From NCBI RefSeq assembly GCF_001649575.2, contig NC_051439.1, forward strand, positions 6,442,383 to 6,506,382: a DNA stretch of 64,000 bases. The letters run 5' to 3'. The notes under the pieces were generated by a model that saw nothing but the letters and a program-made list of their open reading frames with translations, did not search any database and was not told the DNA's origin. Position numbers and translations under genes: made by a program. This document shows positions 31,946 to 43,056 of the stretch, one piece after another (the first letter of the stretch is position 1; every line of letters starts with the position of its first letter). Origin of the DNA: Kryptolebias marmoratus (taxonomy: Eukaryota > Chordata > Actinopteri > Cyprinodontiformes > Rivulidae).

Positions 31946-34900
31946 ATGGCAAACAACGCAGAAGATGTTGAAAACAATATGGTTAGTATAAAAGTATGTG
32001 TCACTGCTGTTCTGAAGTGCTATCTGTTTCTTCCTGCCATAATAAATTAGGTAATGATTACCCAACAGGTCTGGCTTAAATAAAACCGTTTCTGTGTCAA
32101 GGCAACAAGGGAAAAGTCAACCTGAAAGGAAGTGGAGGCATCAAATCTAGCAGTTCATTATGAAATCTATAAGGACATGAACCAGACAAGGAGATCATAC
32201 TTTTCTAATGTGATAGAAAACAATAAAGAGAACGTCCGTTTTCATAGCTGCGAAATCACGAAAGTGGCCGTTGAACCCACCAGTGAGGGATGCGATGACT
32301 GCTGCTTATTGCTTTGTTTACACACCTGTATTGCCATCCACGACCCTCTGCAGAGCTGGGAAATATGTGGCGCAGTGCTCAGTTTGTGGCAAGTGTCTCT
32401 GAAAAAGTTGCAATTTTGTTCCAAAGGCCTTAGTGAACATATAGTTGGCTCCTTACTCCATCTTGTCCTTGATGGCTGACGCTCAGCAGATGCTATATGT
32501 CAACCAAAAAAGCCCAGTCTGACATTCATTCTGTTTGCGAGCTCTTGCATCGGTTGTCCCTTTCAGCCAAAAACTGTCCTGTTTTCCTTATAAGAGAAAA
32601 AAAAAGTGTACTTCCTTCCTCTGCTGTGCCACCTCACATCGTTGTGGTATATTACGCCTCCAGATTCAGCCTGTATGTCAAGCAGATAGTGGTGCTGGAA
32701 CTGGTGGTGATGTAGGGCTTTAGAGTGGATGAAATTAATTGCCTTTACAACCGGTTTCATGTCATTATCAAATTATAGATGTTTAGCTCAAAGATGCAAT
32801 GAAGTTGAACAGCATCGCCTCCTTCTTCGCCAACTTTGTTCCAGGTCAGTGTGGACAATCCACTTCGCTCATCAGCCATGGCTGGTGTGCCATCAGTAAT
32901 AATCCCGCTAACGTTACTTCATGGTAGTTTCATGTCATCAATAGCTGGGCAAACGTTAAGGAATAAACCTCTTGTTTGGCCATCGTGGCTGTTGAGTTCC
33001 AGCATCTCTTCTGCTATGTTCATATCACCATTAACGCCTCTCAGAAAATAAAAAATAAATAACTGAGCACTGTCTGAAGTTTAAAGGGTTTAATTTTTTT
33101 TAATATTTATTGCTGTTTTTAGCTAATGCTGCTTTTTTATTTTGGTATTTTTTTAAAGCTCCTGTCTTTTTATTGTTGCTTTTAGTTAGATTATAGTTTT
33201 TTTTGCAGTCAAATTCGATTTTGCTTTTTGTATAGCACTTTAAATACGCCTACTGTTAAAAATGTGCCATGCAAATAAAGATTTATTATTGTTGTTAATA
33301 TTATTATAAAAGGTTTCTGTACTTGTTTATTACATGCACTATGAAGGACTTTATTTAATCTGTTCCATTGCTGTTTTTTGGCCATTTTTACAAACTGCCT
33401 GACATAATGTTTGACAAGAAATTATGTTTTTACAGCTGACCTGCAAATTAATTAAGCTAGCATAAATCAATTAGACTACAGTATTAGCTACACAAATGCT
33501 GCATTTGGGCTCTCCATTTTATTGTCACTGTAAATAAAGGCGTTTTCTCCACAGCAGACAGGAAGAGTCAAAGTCCCTTTTCATTGCCGTTCTTCTGAAC
33601 AACCCAAAACATTGCAAGGAGCTTTGTTAACGCTGTAACCGTTATACTTGTGCAGTACAACAAGCTGCATTATTCAAGTTTCACAAGTTTCAGCTTGTCT
33701 GACAGTCTGACAGTTTCAGTTCACACAGCCTTCTTGACTCTTAATGACTGAGAGTAAACATGGGGATGGTATCTTTCTCTGGCTGTGGTAGTGAGGGAGT
33801 TGAGCTCTGAAAAGCAAGCATAGATGATATTATGTACAGATGTTGGTGCCTTTTTGTTAGTGACACAGTTTAGTTGTTGTTACACAGTCTCAGTCACCTG
33901 AGAGTTGTAGTAATTGTCACCACTTAAAGATAAAGGGGGTATCCCATTACTGTGGGAGACTACGGTACTTGGAGACTCAAAATTACGGGAACATTGTGAA
34001 TTTTCTATTGCAGTTTCACAGAATTTTTGAGTGTTTGCCTACAAGTGAACAGTAAGCCATGTGGCTGTGTTTTGAGCAGCCATTTTTTTTAAAAATCGTG
34101 GCCTATTTTTATTTGTTCACAATTTGAAAAATTGCATTCTTGGCTGTGCACATTTTGTTGCCCACCTCCGCTCACATCATACCCACCTCGGCCTGTTTTT
34201 TATCCACGTTTGCAGTCACCCACACACGAAGAAATGAAGACTGGAACCAGTTTTTAATTATTACTCATCATCAGTGTCGTTTTTAGACCTGAATGTGTTT
34301 TTTGTTGAAGTAGAGCTCCCTGCAGGTGTCAATTATTTAAATTGACAAACATCTTTCAAATAAAAAACAAATGTAAACTCAGTTGTTTTTGAGCTGCTAA
34401 TATCCACACAGTCCTATACATTTAATGTGCACGAAACATCACAATAAATAATGTTTTCTATTTTCAGCAGGACCAACAAGAGTCCAATACAGCCCCAGAA
34501 CCCATCCAGCAACAACAGGAGGCTACGGGGACCAGAGTGCGGTCCAGGGGAGGCTCAGGACCTGGAGGAGGAGATAGTGAAGACGGTGGAGGTGGCAGTG
34601 GAAGCAGCCCGGAGCAGAACGGGCAGCCCCCCACCTCTCGTCCTTCTCGAGGGGTGGAGAATGAAGAGGATGAGGATGAGGAGATGACCCTTAAATATGG
34701 GGCCAAGCACGTCATCATGCTCTTTGTTCCTGTGACGCTCTGCATGGTGGTTGTTGTGGCGACCATAAAGTCTGTCAGTTTCTACACCCAGAATGTTGGA
34801 CAGGGAATGTAAGTTTTTACTTTTTTTTTTTTTTTTTTATCAAATCAATAGTTACAATAGTTTATCAAACCCATTTTAACTTTACATAGAAGGTTTCCAA

Positions 34901-37900
34901 AAATTGATCAGAAATAATCTGCCTCCTTGCAACCCTAATATAAAAGCACCATGGACAGCTTCTCATCATTTCAGTACCAGAATGATTTTAATACAACTCA
35001 AGTTTTACCTTAAAGCTAAAGCCAACAGAACAGTAGCTAAAAGTTAAAATAGCAAAACAGCAGCTAAAACTGGCCTTCACAAAAAGGATGGTGTAACATC
35101 ATGAGGTCCTACTTTCACACACATGCACACAACAGTTTCAAACAATGGTTTTTTTTTTATTTTATTCATTTCTTTCATCTCACACCACATCTTGTGCCCA
35201 ATCATCCTCACCTGGCGCTGATCTTTGAATCACCACAGCAGCTGAGCCTGAACCACACCCCACCACCACAGATGGCATCACTAGAAAGGACTGAAGCTAA
35301 TTTGCCCACAGGGACATGTTAAACTAAGGCGTGTCCTGTTATCAGCATCACAGGTGTCTCCAGTCTTTGAATCAGTCAGTTTGACTATTTATAGGGTGAA
35401 AAGTAGTCACTGTGCTGTTTGGTATCATGGTGTGTAACACACTGAACATGGAGCACAGGAAGCTGAGGACAGAGTTGTTTCAGGAAATTATTGACATCAT
35501 GTTAAAGGTAAAGACTATAAGACCATCTCCAAGCAGCTGGATGTTCCTGTGACTACAGCTGCTCAGATTATTCAGAAGGTTAAGGTCCACAGGACTGGAG
35601 ACAACCTCCCTGGACGTGGACACAAGAGGACAACTGATGATAAACTGAAGAGACGGATAATATGAACGATAACCAAAGAGCCCAGAACAACTTCCTAAGA
35701 GATCAGAGGTGAACTCCAAGGTCAAAGTTCATCAGAGTCAGATCAGACCATCAGTCTGTTTGAGACAAAGTGGACTTAATGGAAGACGACCGAGGAGGAC
35801 ACCAAATCATAAAAAAGACAGACTGGACTAATAAATATGTATTGAGAAGCAACAAAGCTTCTGGGAGAATGTCCTTTGGACAGATGAGACAAAACTGGAG
35901 CTTTTTGACAACACGTCCCATCAGCTCTGTGTTCACAGAACCAAACCTGAAACAAAGAAAAGAACCCTGAACCTACAGGGGAACATGGAGGAGGCTCGGT
36001 TCTGTTCTGCTTCTGACACAGGGGGTCCTGAATCTGTTCAGGGTCCAATGAAATCTCAAGACTATCAAGGCCTTCTGGAGTAAACTGTGCTGCTCAGAGT
36101 CAGAAAGCTTGGTCTCTGTCTCAGGTCATGGCTCCTCCAACAGGATAATGACCCAAAACACAACTAAAAACACCAAGAATGGCTCAGAACCAAACATTGG
36201 ACCGTTCTGAAGTGGCCTCTGAGCTCTGATCTAAATCCTGTTGAACATCTGTGGAAGGAGCTGAAACATCTGGAGAAGGAAGCCTTCAAACTTGAGACAG
36301 CTGGAGCAGTTTGTTCATGAGGAGTGGGACAAAACACCTGAGGACAGGTGCAGACGTCTCAGAGAGAGGGACAGAAACCACTGGACTCAAGTGATCACCT
36401 CAAAAGGTTGTGCAACTAAATATTCAGGGTACCATTGTTTTGTCAAGGCCAGTCTCATTAGTTTTTCTTTCTTTTTTATGTCTGGTGAACCAAAATTCAA
36501 AAGCAATGACTGATTTTCATTAGTTTTTACTAAATTGTTTATTACTTCTATCAGTTTCAAGTTTTTTTCATTGACCTTTGTGGGTTTATTTTTTATGAGC
36601 TAAAGGGACACAACTAGTTTGTGTCTGTATATACTTTGTTCTTTTGTTTTTACCTAACACTTAGAAAAAGTGAACCTAGATGCCACAATGTCAGATAAAC
36701 TACACACATTTATACAATATATAAAACAATGAAACTTTATCATTTTTTAAAAATATTTTTATTTTGAGAGTTAAGCAAATTTTGTGGGTTTCTCACATTT
36801 TGTTTAGTAGGAGAGATGATTTACTCCCCTGGTTGTGAAGGTTGCAGACACCTGGACATGTCAACACGTTGTAAACCTGCAATACAACAGGTTTGCACTA
36901 GGTGGAGTTAATGTTGCGTTGTTTACTTTATAGCATCACTCCATAGTCTGACTACCAGAACAGAAATCTAATTTTAGGATGACAGAGCCCTCTTCTGGTT
37001 CGTTAAATGTAAACCTAACAGTTTTTAATTGTTGCTATTATCCAAAGAAATTGAACACTCCTAATATGTAGGGCAACTTTAAATAAAACCAAAGATAAAT
37101 TTAACACATATGTATGTTTATTAATTTCATATGCTGTAAATATTGAATGTGTCTTTGTATCACCCCCCTTAGGATCTACACACCATTCCCTGAAAAAACG
37201 GACACAGTCGCTGAGAGAGCCGTCAACTCTATCCTGAATGCCACCATCATGATTACTGTCATCATCGTTATGACTTTCGTGCTGGTGCTTTTGTACAAGT
37301 ACCGCTGTTATAAGGTACAGACTAACACTTCATTGAATGAATACAGGTCCAGCTTAATAAATGAGAATATCACTGAAAAGTTCATTTATTTCTGTCAATC
37401 AACTCTTATAGATTCATTACACACATATTAAAATATTTCATGCATTTGTTTCTGTTCATTTCTTGTTAAATCATGAATTAACTGTGGATATTTTGGAATT
37501 CACATTTGGCAGGTTGAAACAAACCCTAGTAACTTTATATTGAATTAACTAACATTTACCACTTTAATCTTTTGTTTCTCAGGTGATCCATGGCTGGCTC
37601 TTCCTCTCCTCCCTCCTCTTGCTCTTCTTCTTTTCCTACATCTACCTCACGTAAGTCATACACTTAAATCAGATTTATAATAGATTTTTCTATGCCAAGC
37701 TTTCCAGTTCCTGGTGATGTTATACAGTATCGCTGTCGTATCTTTGTGCTTGGCATTAGAGAGGTTTTCAAAACCTACAATGTGGCAATGGACTACTTCA
37801 CCCTGGCAATAATAATTTGGAACTTTGGAGTGGTGGGCATGATGTGTATTCACTGGAAGGGACCTCTGCGGCTCCAGCAGGCCTACCTCATCATGATCAG

Positions 37901-40053
37901 TGCGCTAATGGCCCTGGTTTTCATCAAGTACCTGCCAGAGTGGACCGCCTGGCTCATATTAGTAGTCATATCTGTCTATGGTAAGTCCTCTAGTCTACGG
38001 TACTTCTTAACCTCTGTGTACTTTTCTGTCAGTCTACCCCAGGGCAACTGTGGCTACAATGTAGCTCACCACCATCAGTGTGTGAAAGTGTGGATGAATG
38101 GGTGAATGACTGTCTGTAGTGTAAAGTGCTTTGGGATCCTTGGATAAAGTGCTATACAAGTGCAAACCATTTACCATTTAGCTGGGAAAGCTCAAATTTT
38201 TATTTATTTATTTTTTTTACCATTTTTTGAAAATAATATGATACAGCAGTCTTTGTTTGATTTTTACCACTTGATAAAAAGAGAGACACACTAAGCTTTT
38301 TGCCGCTTTAAGAGAAAAACTCCACCCACCCACCCCTCATCTGCTGCTTGCTCCAGAGTCGGGTTGTGGGGGCAGCAGCGTGAGCAGGGACGCCCAGATA
38401 TCTCTTCCTGCAGTCACCTCTTCTAGCTCTTCCGGGAGGATTGCAAGGCATTCCCAGGCCAGCCAATACACCTAGGCTGGGTCTTTCCAGGGGTCTCCTC
38501 TCAGTTGGACATGTCTGGAACACCTCCCTTACTAGATGCCCAACCCATGTCAACTGGTTCCTCTCGATGTGGAGGAGCAGTGGCTCTACCCCGAGTTCCT
38601 CATGGATAAGAAAATTTCTCACCCTGCCTCTAAGGGAGAGCCTAGCTACCCTGTGGAGAGAACACATTTTGACTGCTTGGTCTGAGGCTTTGTTATTTTT
38701 GGTCACTACCTAGTTCATAACCATAAATGAGAGTAGACCGTAGACAGACCAGTAAACAGAGAGCTTTGCCTTGCAGCTCAGCTCCCTCTTCATCACAACA
38801 GACCAGTACAGAGAACACATTACTAATGGCTTTGCTTTGTTTTTCATCTCTTAGGATTTGGTTAGAAGTTAGGATTCTGTTCTCTATATACCTATATTTA
38901 TATCCCAAAAATAAACATATTTATAATGGTAAATAGTGCAGTTAGTTATCACCTGGTTTGGTGAGTTGACATCATAGTGTTGTGAGTGGACGTAGACCCA
39001 CTGCAGCATATTGTCACAAACACACACTGTGCTGTGTAGGTTTCCGACTGGTTGGCAAAATACCCCAATGTTGTGTTGAAGTATAGTGTGAAAAGCTCAG
39101 AAAATCTGACAAACAGAACAAACAATGGAAATGCCTACAAGTTGTTGTGCACATGGGTGTACACAAAGGTTTTTTTTTAGGAACTGGGGCATTAAATTTT
39201 TGTAGATTTCCTAAAGAAAAAGAGCAAAAAACTGAGCTGGCAGATCGCTGTTGGGTACAGAGACAACTCACAAAATGGGAGCCATCAGATGCATGTTATT
39301 ACAGCATGTTATTTTTATTTATTCATTTTTTATTTGTTCAAATGTTAACTTGACGAGTCAAACCTACACTATATCAACAGCACCTATATGTATGTGGCAG
39401 TCGAGCTTGTGCTAGAGTGTGTTGAATGAAATTAACAGAGACAGGATCATCAATAAAAACTACTATTACTTAATTTATACTTTCCGTACTTAATGTTCAT
39501 TTTCTGCCAAACTGTGTAGTTCACATGCCAAAAATCAAAACAAAAACATGTAATGGGTCTATTCACCTGTCTGTTGTTATTACAGATGATCTGTTCTTAC
39601 ATTATTTCTCTGACTTTTGTCGTCTTTCTTCTGTCAGATCTGTTGGCAGTGCTCTGTCCTATAGGGCCTCTGAGGATCCTTGTTGAGACGGCCCAGGAGA
39701 GAAATGAACCCATCTTTCCAGCTCTTATCTACTCATGTAAGATGGACACTGATACAAGCCCTTTATTATTTATTTATTTTTTTAAATTTATTTATTGCGC
39801 CTTATAGTCCAAAGAATACAGTAGTTCATATGCCTCTGGATATTCTTCAACCCCTAATTATTTTTATATAAAACAGCGCTAAAACTAAATAAGAGAAGAT
39901 AAAGCTGTCAAAAAAAGCATAGAGTAACACAACGCTTGAGAATAGAACGGTGTCAAGATATATTGCCAGACGCTACAGCATAAAACATCAGTCTGCCGAT
40001 GTGAGGGTCAGAATTGAAAATAATGAAGGCATAATTTTGCCACACATCAAAGC

Positions 40054-40146
<93 letters not shown>

Positions 40147-43056
40147 ATAAACTCATTCATCCAGCTTCGTCTTCTCAATGAGCTGAGAAGACGAAGCACC
40201 AGAGAGATGAAGAAGTATTCAAACAGAACAATAAAACTTTAATTTGACTGTTTTACAGCAGTTACATTCTAATACAAATAAAAACACTCATAAAAAACAT
40301 TGTGCAATATGAACTAATTTTGCGTTGATTTGGCTAAACTGCACTTCCTGTTTTGACGACTTTGCAGGCAGCTGTTGGATCCGTAATAGTTCTCAAGGAA
40401 AAACAACACACAAAATGTGTGAAGTGTTTGGCTGGGCCAGGACACAGTTGTTTTTTGTTACACAATCATTCCAGTTCATCTAATTTTACTAATTTTACTT
40501 TCTTTAATGCAAGGTTCAGAGTCATGCCTGTTTTATGTTCAGGTTGAAGCTAATTGAACAATATAGTTAAGTTCAAATTAATCCCAGCACTGTTATCTTT
40601 TTTAAATTTTGACACTTTGTTGTTATTAAATCACTCTTTTCTTCCTCAGCTACGATGGTCTGGCTTGTGAACATGGCCGACACTGACAGGCCAAAGAGGA
40701 GCTCAGAAGAAGCAGGTTCACCCCAACAGGAGACACAAGAAGGTAAGTCAACATATGTCTGACTGATCACAGTTAAATCCACTTCCAGATGGGAGTCTTT
40801 CTTCCTCCTGGATTCTGACTGACTTTACTTATCAGCAGCCGTGGCATCTCCAGTGCCTTCGAGTCCATCACAGGATAATGGCGGCTTCACGTCCTCCTGG
40901 GTCAGACAGCAGCAGCACCAGCTGGGGCCACTTCAGTCCACTGAGGAGACCAGACGTGAGATCCAACAGATGCCCTCTGCTCGTCCCCCAGTTGAAGACG
41001 ATGAGGAGGAGAGTGAGTGCTGAATACAGACAATTGATTAGTTCAGATATACTTTAAATCTGTGTTTCATAGGTATAAGTATTCAACAGGTCAAATACTT
41101 GAATATTGCAGTCAACTTGACTATTATCTTTCATGTCTATTTTTAGTTTTTCCTATACTTTGTTTTAGTCTTTATAATGAACAATCTTGTAAAAATGTTA
41201 GGATACTTTTTTATCAATTGTCCAAGTTTGAAGCCAATACTTTAAAATCTGTAGGAGTTTGCTCAAATCTAAAGGCTGTAAATGCCCCCCCCCCCAAAAA
41301 AAAAAAAAAAAAAAATACTGTCAAATTCATTATTTTAATTTAAAATGACCAACTTCCTGTTTGTTTGAGGTCAGTGGTGTTTGAGACATTTATGTAGTTC
41401 TTGGTGAGCTGAATAAGTTTACCAAATTTCAAACTTTTACATCAAAGTAAGGGAATAGAAAATGTTTGTTTGAACATTTCTAGTGGGGAGCTGTTCAGCT
41501 ATTTTACCACATCAACACATTTTGCATATGTACGTATGTAACAGTTGTCCACAAAAAACATTTTGGTGCAGATTAGATGAAATCCGTGGAAGTTAAAATA
41601 ATATTACCAAGATCAAAGTTTGTCCCAAGACCATGCCCACATTCAGAAGCATACTTACTCAAGATGATGCTGAAAAACTGGTCCATACTTTCATCACCTG
41701 CAGACTAGACTGTTGTAATGCCAGTTTAGCCAGGTGTCCAAACTACGCCTTAAAAATCTCACCGCTTATTCAGAACGCTGCCGCACGACCATATTTCTCC
41801 TGTTTTAACCTCTCTGCATTTTCTTCCAGTGACTACCAGAATCAATGCAAAATCCTCCTCATTCCATTTAAAGCACTGAATAGCCTAGCTCCAACATATT
41901 TTAATCAACTAATTGTCTCTTACAGAACTAGAACAGTTCGCCCACATTCAGGTCTCGTAGTTGTTCCAAGATTCTCTAAAACTAGACCACTTTTAATGGT
42001 TTTATTGAATCTGTGTTTCTTGTTTTATATGTTTAATCATGTACTCTTATGCATGCTTTATAAAAGGAAGTTGAGTTCTGTGATTACTCAAAATTTTACT
42101 GAGAGTTTGAAAATCTTTACAAATTTCCTGTGAGAGAAGGAGCCACATATGCTTCCTGTGATGGTCCAAAAAAAGTTTCATGTTTGATGATTTAAAAAAT
42201 ATAATTTTGCAGTCTCTTGCTCTTTAGATGAGTCGTTTATAATGAGTTGTTTATGCTCCCCCTTCATTCTGGTGTAAAGTCCAGTTAGTTGAACATGTGA
42301 AATCACAGATATGCTGCTTTACTTCCTCCCACTGAGCGTCCTATCCTCTGAACACATCTAACATCTCTGGGGTGTTTTATGTGTTTCTCTTTTTGTGAAA
42401 TTATTATGTTGCCTTCTTTAGTCAGAACAGATTAGGAAGCAATTATTTATGGCAATTGCTAGTTTTCCTTCTTCACTCTTCAGTATTTGGAAGTCCTGGG
42501 CTCTTTCTAACTTAAATCTGTGGTAAATATGGGGTCGGAGCTCGTTTTTACAGTAATTACAGCTGTGAGACGCTGCAGGCTGTTGCGTTGAGCCGAAACT
42601 GCTTGAATTGACTCCACCCTAAATGTGGCGACCTTCTGTGTTGTCAGGGGGTGTGAAGCTGGGGCTCGGAGATTTCATCTTCTACAGCATGCTGGTGGGG
42701 AAGGCCTCAGTCACGGCCGGCGGTGACTGGAACACCACGCTCGCCTGCTTCGTAGCCATCCTCATTGTGAGTAAGCAGCTGCTGCTTCAGCCACAGAGAC
42801 CTTGGTTTGATTGTTTAATGGTGTGTTTTTCTTCACAGATGAGTTTCTCTGGAAGATAATAATTAAATGTGTTTTGTTTTGTCTGTGTTTGCACCTGCAG
42901 GGCTTATGTCTGACCCTCCTCCTCCTCGCCATCTTCAAGAAAGCTCTGCCCGCTCTGCCCATTTCTATTTTCTTTGGGCTCGTCTTTTACTTTGCCACAG
43001 GTAATTTGGTTCGGCCCTTCATGGACAAGCTGGCGCTACACCAGTTCTACATTTAG
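31946..43056 (+). CDS. psen1: Presenilin-1, gamma-secretase catalytic subunit, complete coding region
   Basis: Ten coding exons: 31946-31981, 34468-34808, 37173-37314, 37583-37650, 37760-37980, 39638-39736, 40650-40742, 40836-41012, 42648-42766, 42901-43056 (1452 nt, 483 aa; human 467). The 221-nt and 99-nt exons have the same sizes as the human ones. Presenilin is a nine-pass membrane aspartyl protease that cleaves Notch and APP within the membrane. The catalytic aspartates are D270 (VISVYD) and D401 in the GLGD motif; PALP is at 449-452. An acidic low-complexity N-terminus (residues ~13-80) precedes [23 protein letters not shown]1 rather than PSEN2 is supported by [14 protein letters not shown] and [10 protein letters not shown]. 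Notable: T196 replaces the glycine equivalent to human G206, FATGN replaces FATD, and CPIGPLRIL replaces CPKGPLRML. The start MANNAED in exon 31946 is the first ATG in the spliced message. Confidence 0.97.
32110..32240 (+). mobile_element. L2-type LINE fragment
   Basis: Encodes [20 protein letters not shown] then [10 protein letters not shown], matching the conserved linker between endonuclease and RT in L2-clade LINEs (..R.SYFSN.I..N.NN.R.LF..). Only about 130 bp remain. It lies in psen1 intron 2. Confidence 0.55.
32250..33055 (-). mobile_element. hAT-superfamily transposase relic (ZBED5/GTF2IRD2-like type)
   Basis: Minus-strand translation with frameshifts gives the order expected of this transposase type: [18 protein letters not shown] (about 32840-32915), then LHC(I), [20 protein letters not shown] and [17 protein letters not shown] (32610-32760), then a DWAFLVD-like and [18 protein letters not shown] part (32380-32520). 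The TDGTPAM and VRWHSRG motifs are characteristic. Stops and shifts interrupt every part, so it is a dead copy. It lies in psen1 intron 2. Confidence 0.75.
33215..33305 (+). repeat. Retroposon tail fragment
   Basis: 'tttgtatagcactttaaat' and 'tgtgccatgcaaataaagat' followed by ATT repeats resembles the tails of teleost retroposons. No body is recognisable. Confidence 0.45.
33930..34335 (+). mobile_element. Family B inverted-repeat element, copy in psen1 intron 2
   Basis: Shares 'ttgcagtttcacagaatttt', 'gagtgtttgc', 'gtgttttgagcagccat', 'gcattcttggctgtgcac' and 'ttttgttgcccacctc' with the copy at 45231-45815 in the same order. The ends are less clear than in that copy. It lies just upstream of psen1 exon 34468. 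Confidence 0.65.
35320..36530 (+). mobile_element. Tc1-like transposon, near full length but inactive
   Basis: From the leader phrase 'aaaagtagtcactgtgctgt' (35399) the plus strand encodes the Tc1-type HTH region ([20 protein letters not shown], then [11 protein letters not shown]), followed by catalytic-domain pieces up to [20 protein letters not shown] (36210-36275) and [12 protein letters not shown]. Several stops and frameshifts break it. The segment 35840-36050 is almost identical, in opposite orientation, to 23267-23473. It lies in the intron between psen1 exons 34468 and 37173. Confidence 0.85.
38030..38180 (+). repeat. Retroposon 3' tail (SINE/LINE type)
   Basis: The phrase 'gtgtggatgaatgggtgaat' then 'gtaaagtgctttgggatcct' and 'ataaagtgctatacaagtgc' is a very common teleost retroposon tail. 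It begins about 50 bp after the psen1 exon ending at 37980. Confidence 0.65.
38300..38930 (-). mobile_element. LINE fragment, C-terminal part of ORF2, minus orientation
   Basis: Minus-strand translation reads [40 protein letters not shown] and [11 protein letters not shown], the recognisable C-terminal segment of a LINE family very abundant in teleosts (..[29 protein letters not shown]..). The same family is represented at 52080-53070. The frame is partly intact (132 codons) but truncated. Clade not assigned. Confidence 0.75.
40053..40139. repeat. (CA)n-(TA)n compound microsatellite
   Basis: About 11 CA units run directly into about 32 TA units, in the intron after the psen1 exon ending 39736. 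A long TA tract like this is usually length-variable. The incidental frame gives a poly-(IY) peptide and is not a gene. Confidence 0.95.
41287..41317. repeat. Poly-C / poly-A run
   Basis: Eleven C residues followed directly by about twenty A residues. It may be a genuine low-complexity site or a place of reduced sequence accuracy. Confidence 0.7.
41630..42010 (+). mobile_element. L2-type LINE fragment, RT C-terminal part
   Basis: A partly intact frame encodes [52 protein letters not shown] and [20 protein letters not shown], the typical C-terminal region of fish L2-clade LINEs. The WLPV core between the RT and the KILL segment is altered. It stops abruptly near 42010. It lies in the psen1 intron before the exon with the second catalytic aspartate. 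Confidence 0.85.

Noticed and set aside
37692..38105. 137-codon ORF reading through the psen1 exon 37760-37980
   Set aside because: Only the exon part matches presenilin; both ends are intron sequence, and the true borders are the splice sites.
39950..40150. ORF ending in a poly-(IY) peptide
   Set aside because: It is the translation of the (CA)n-(TA)n microsatellite; the frames at 57456-57685 arise in the same way.
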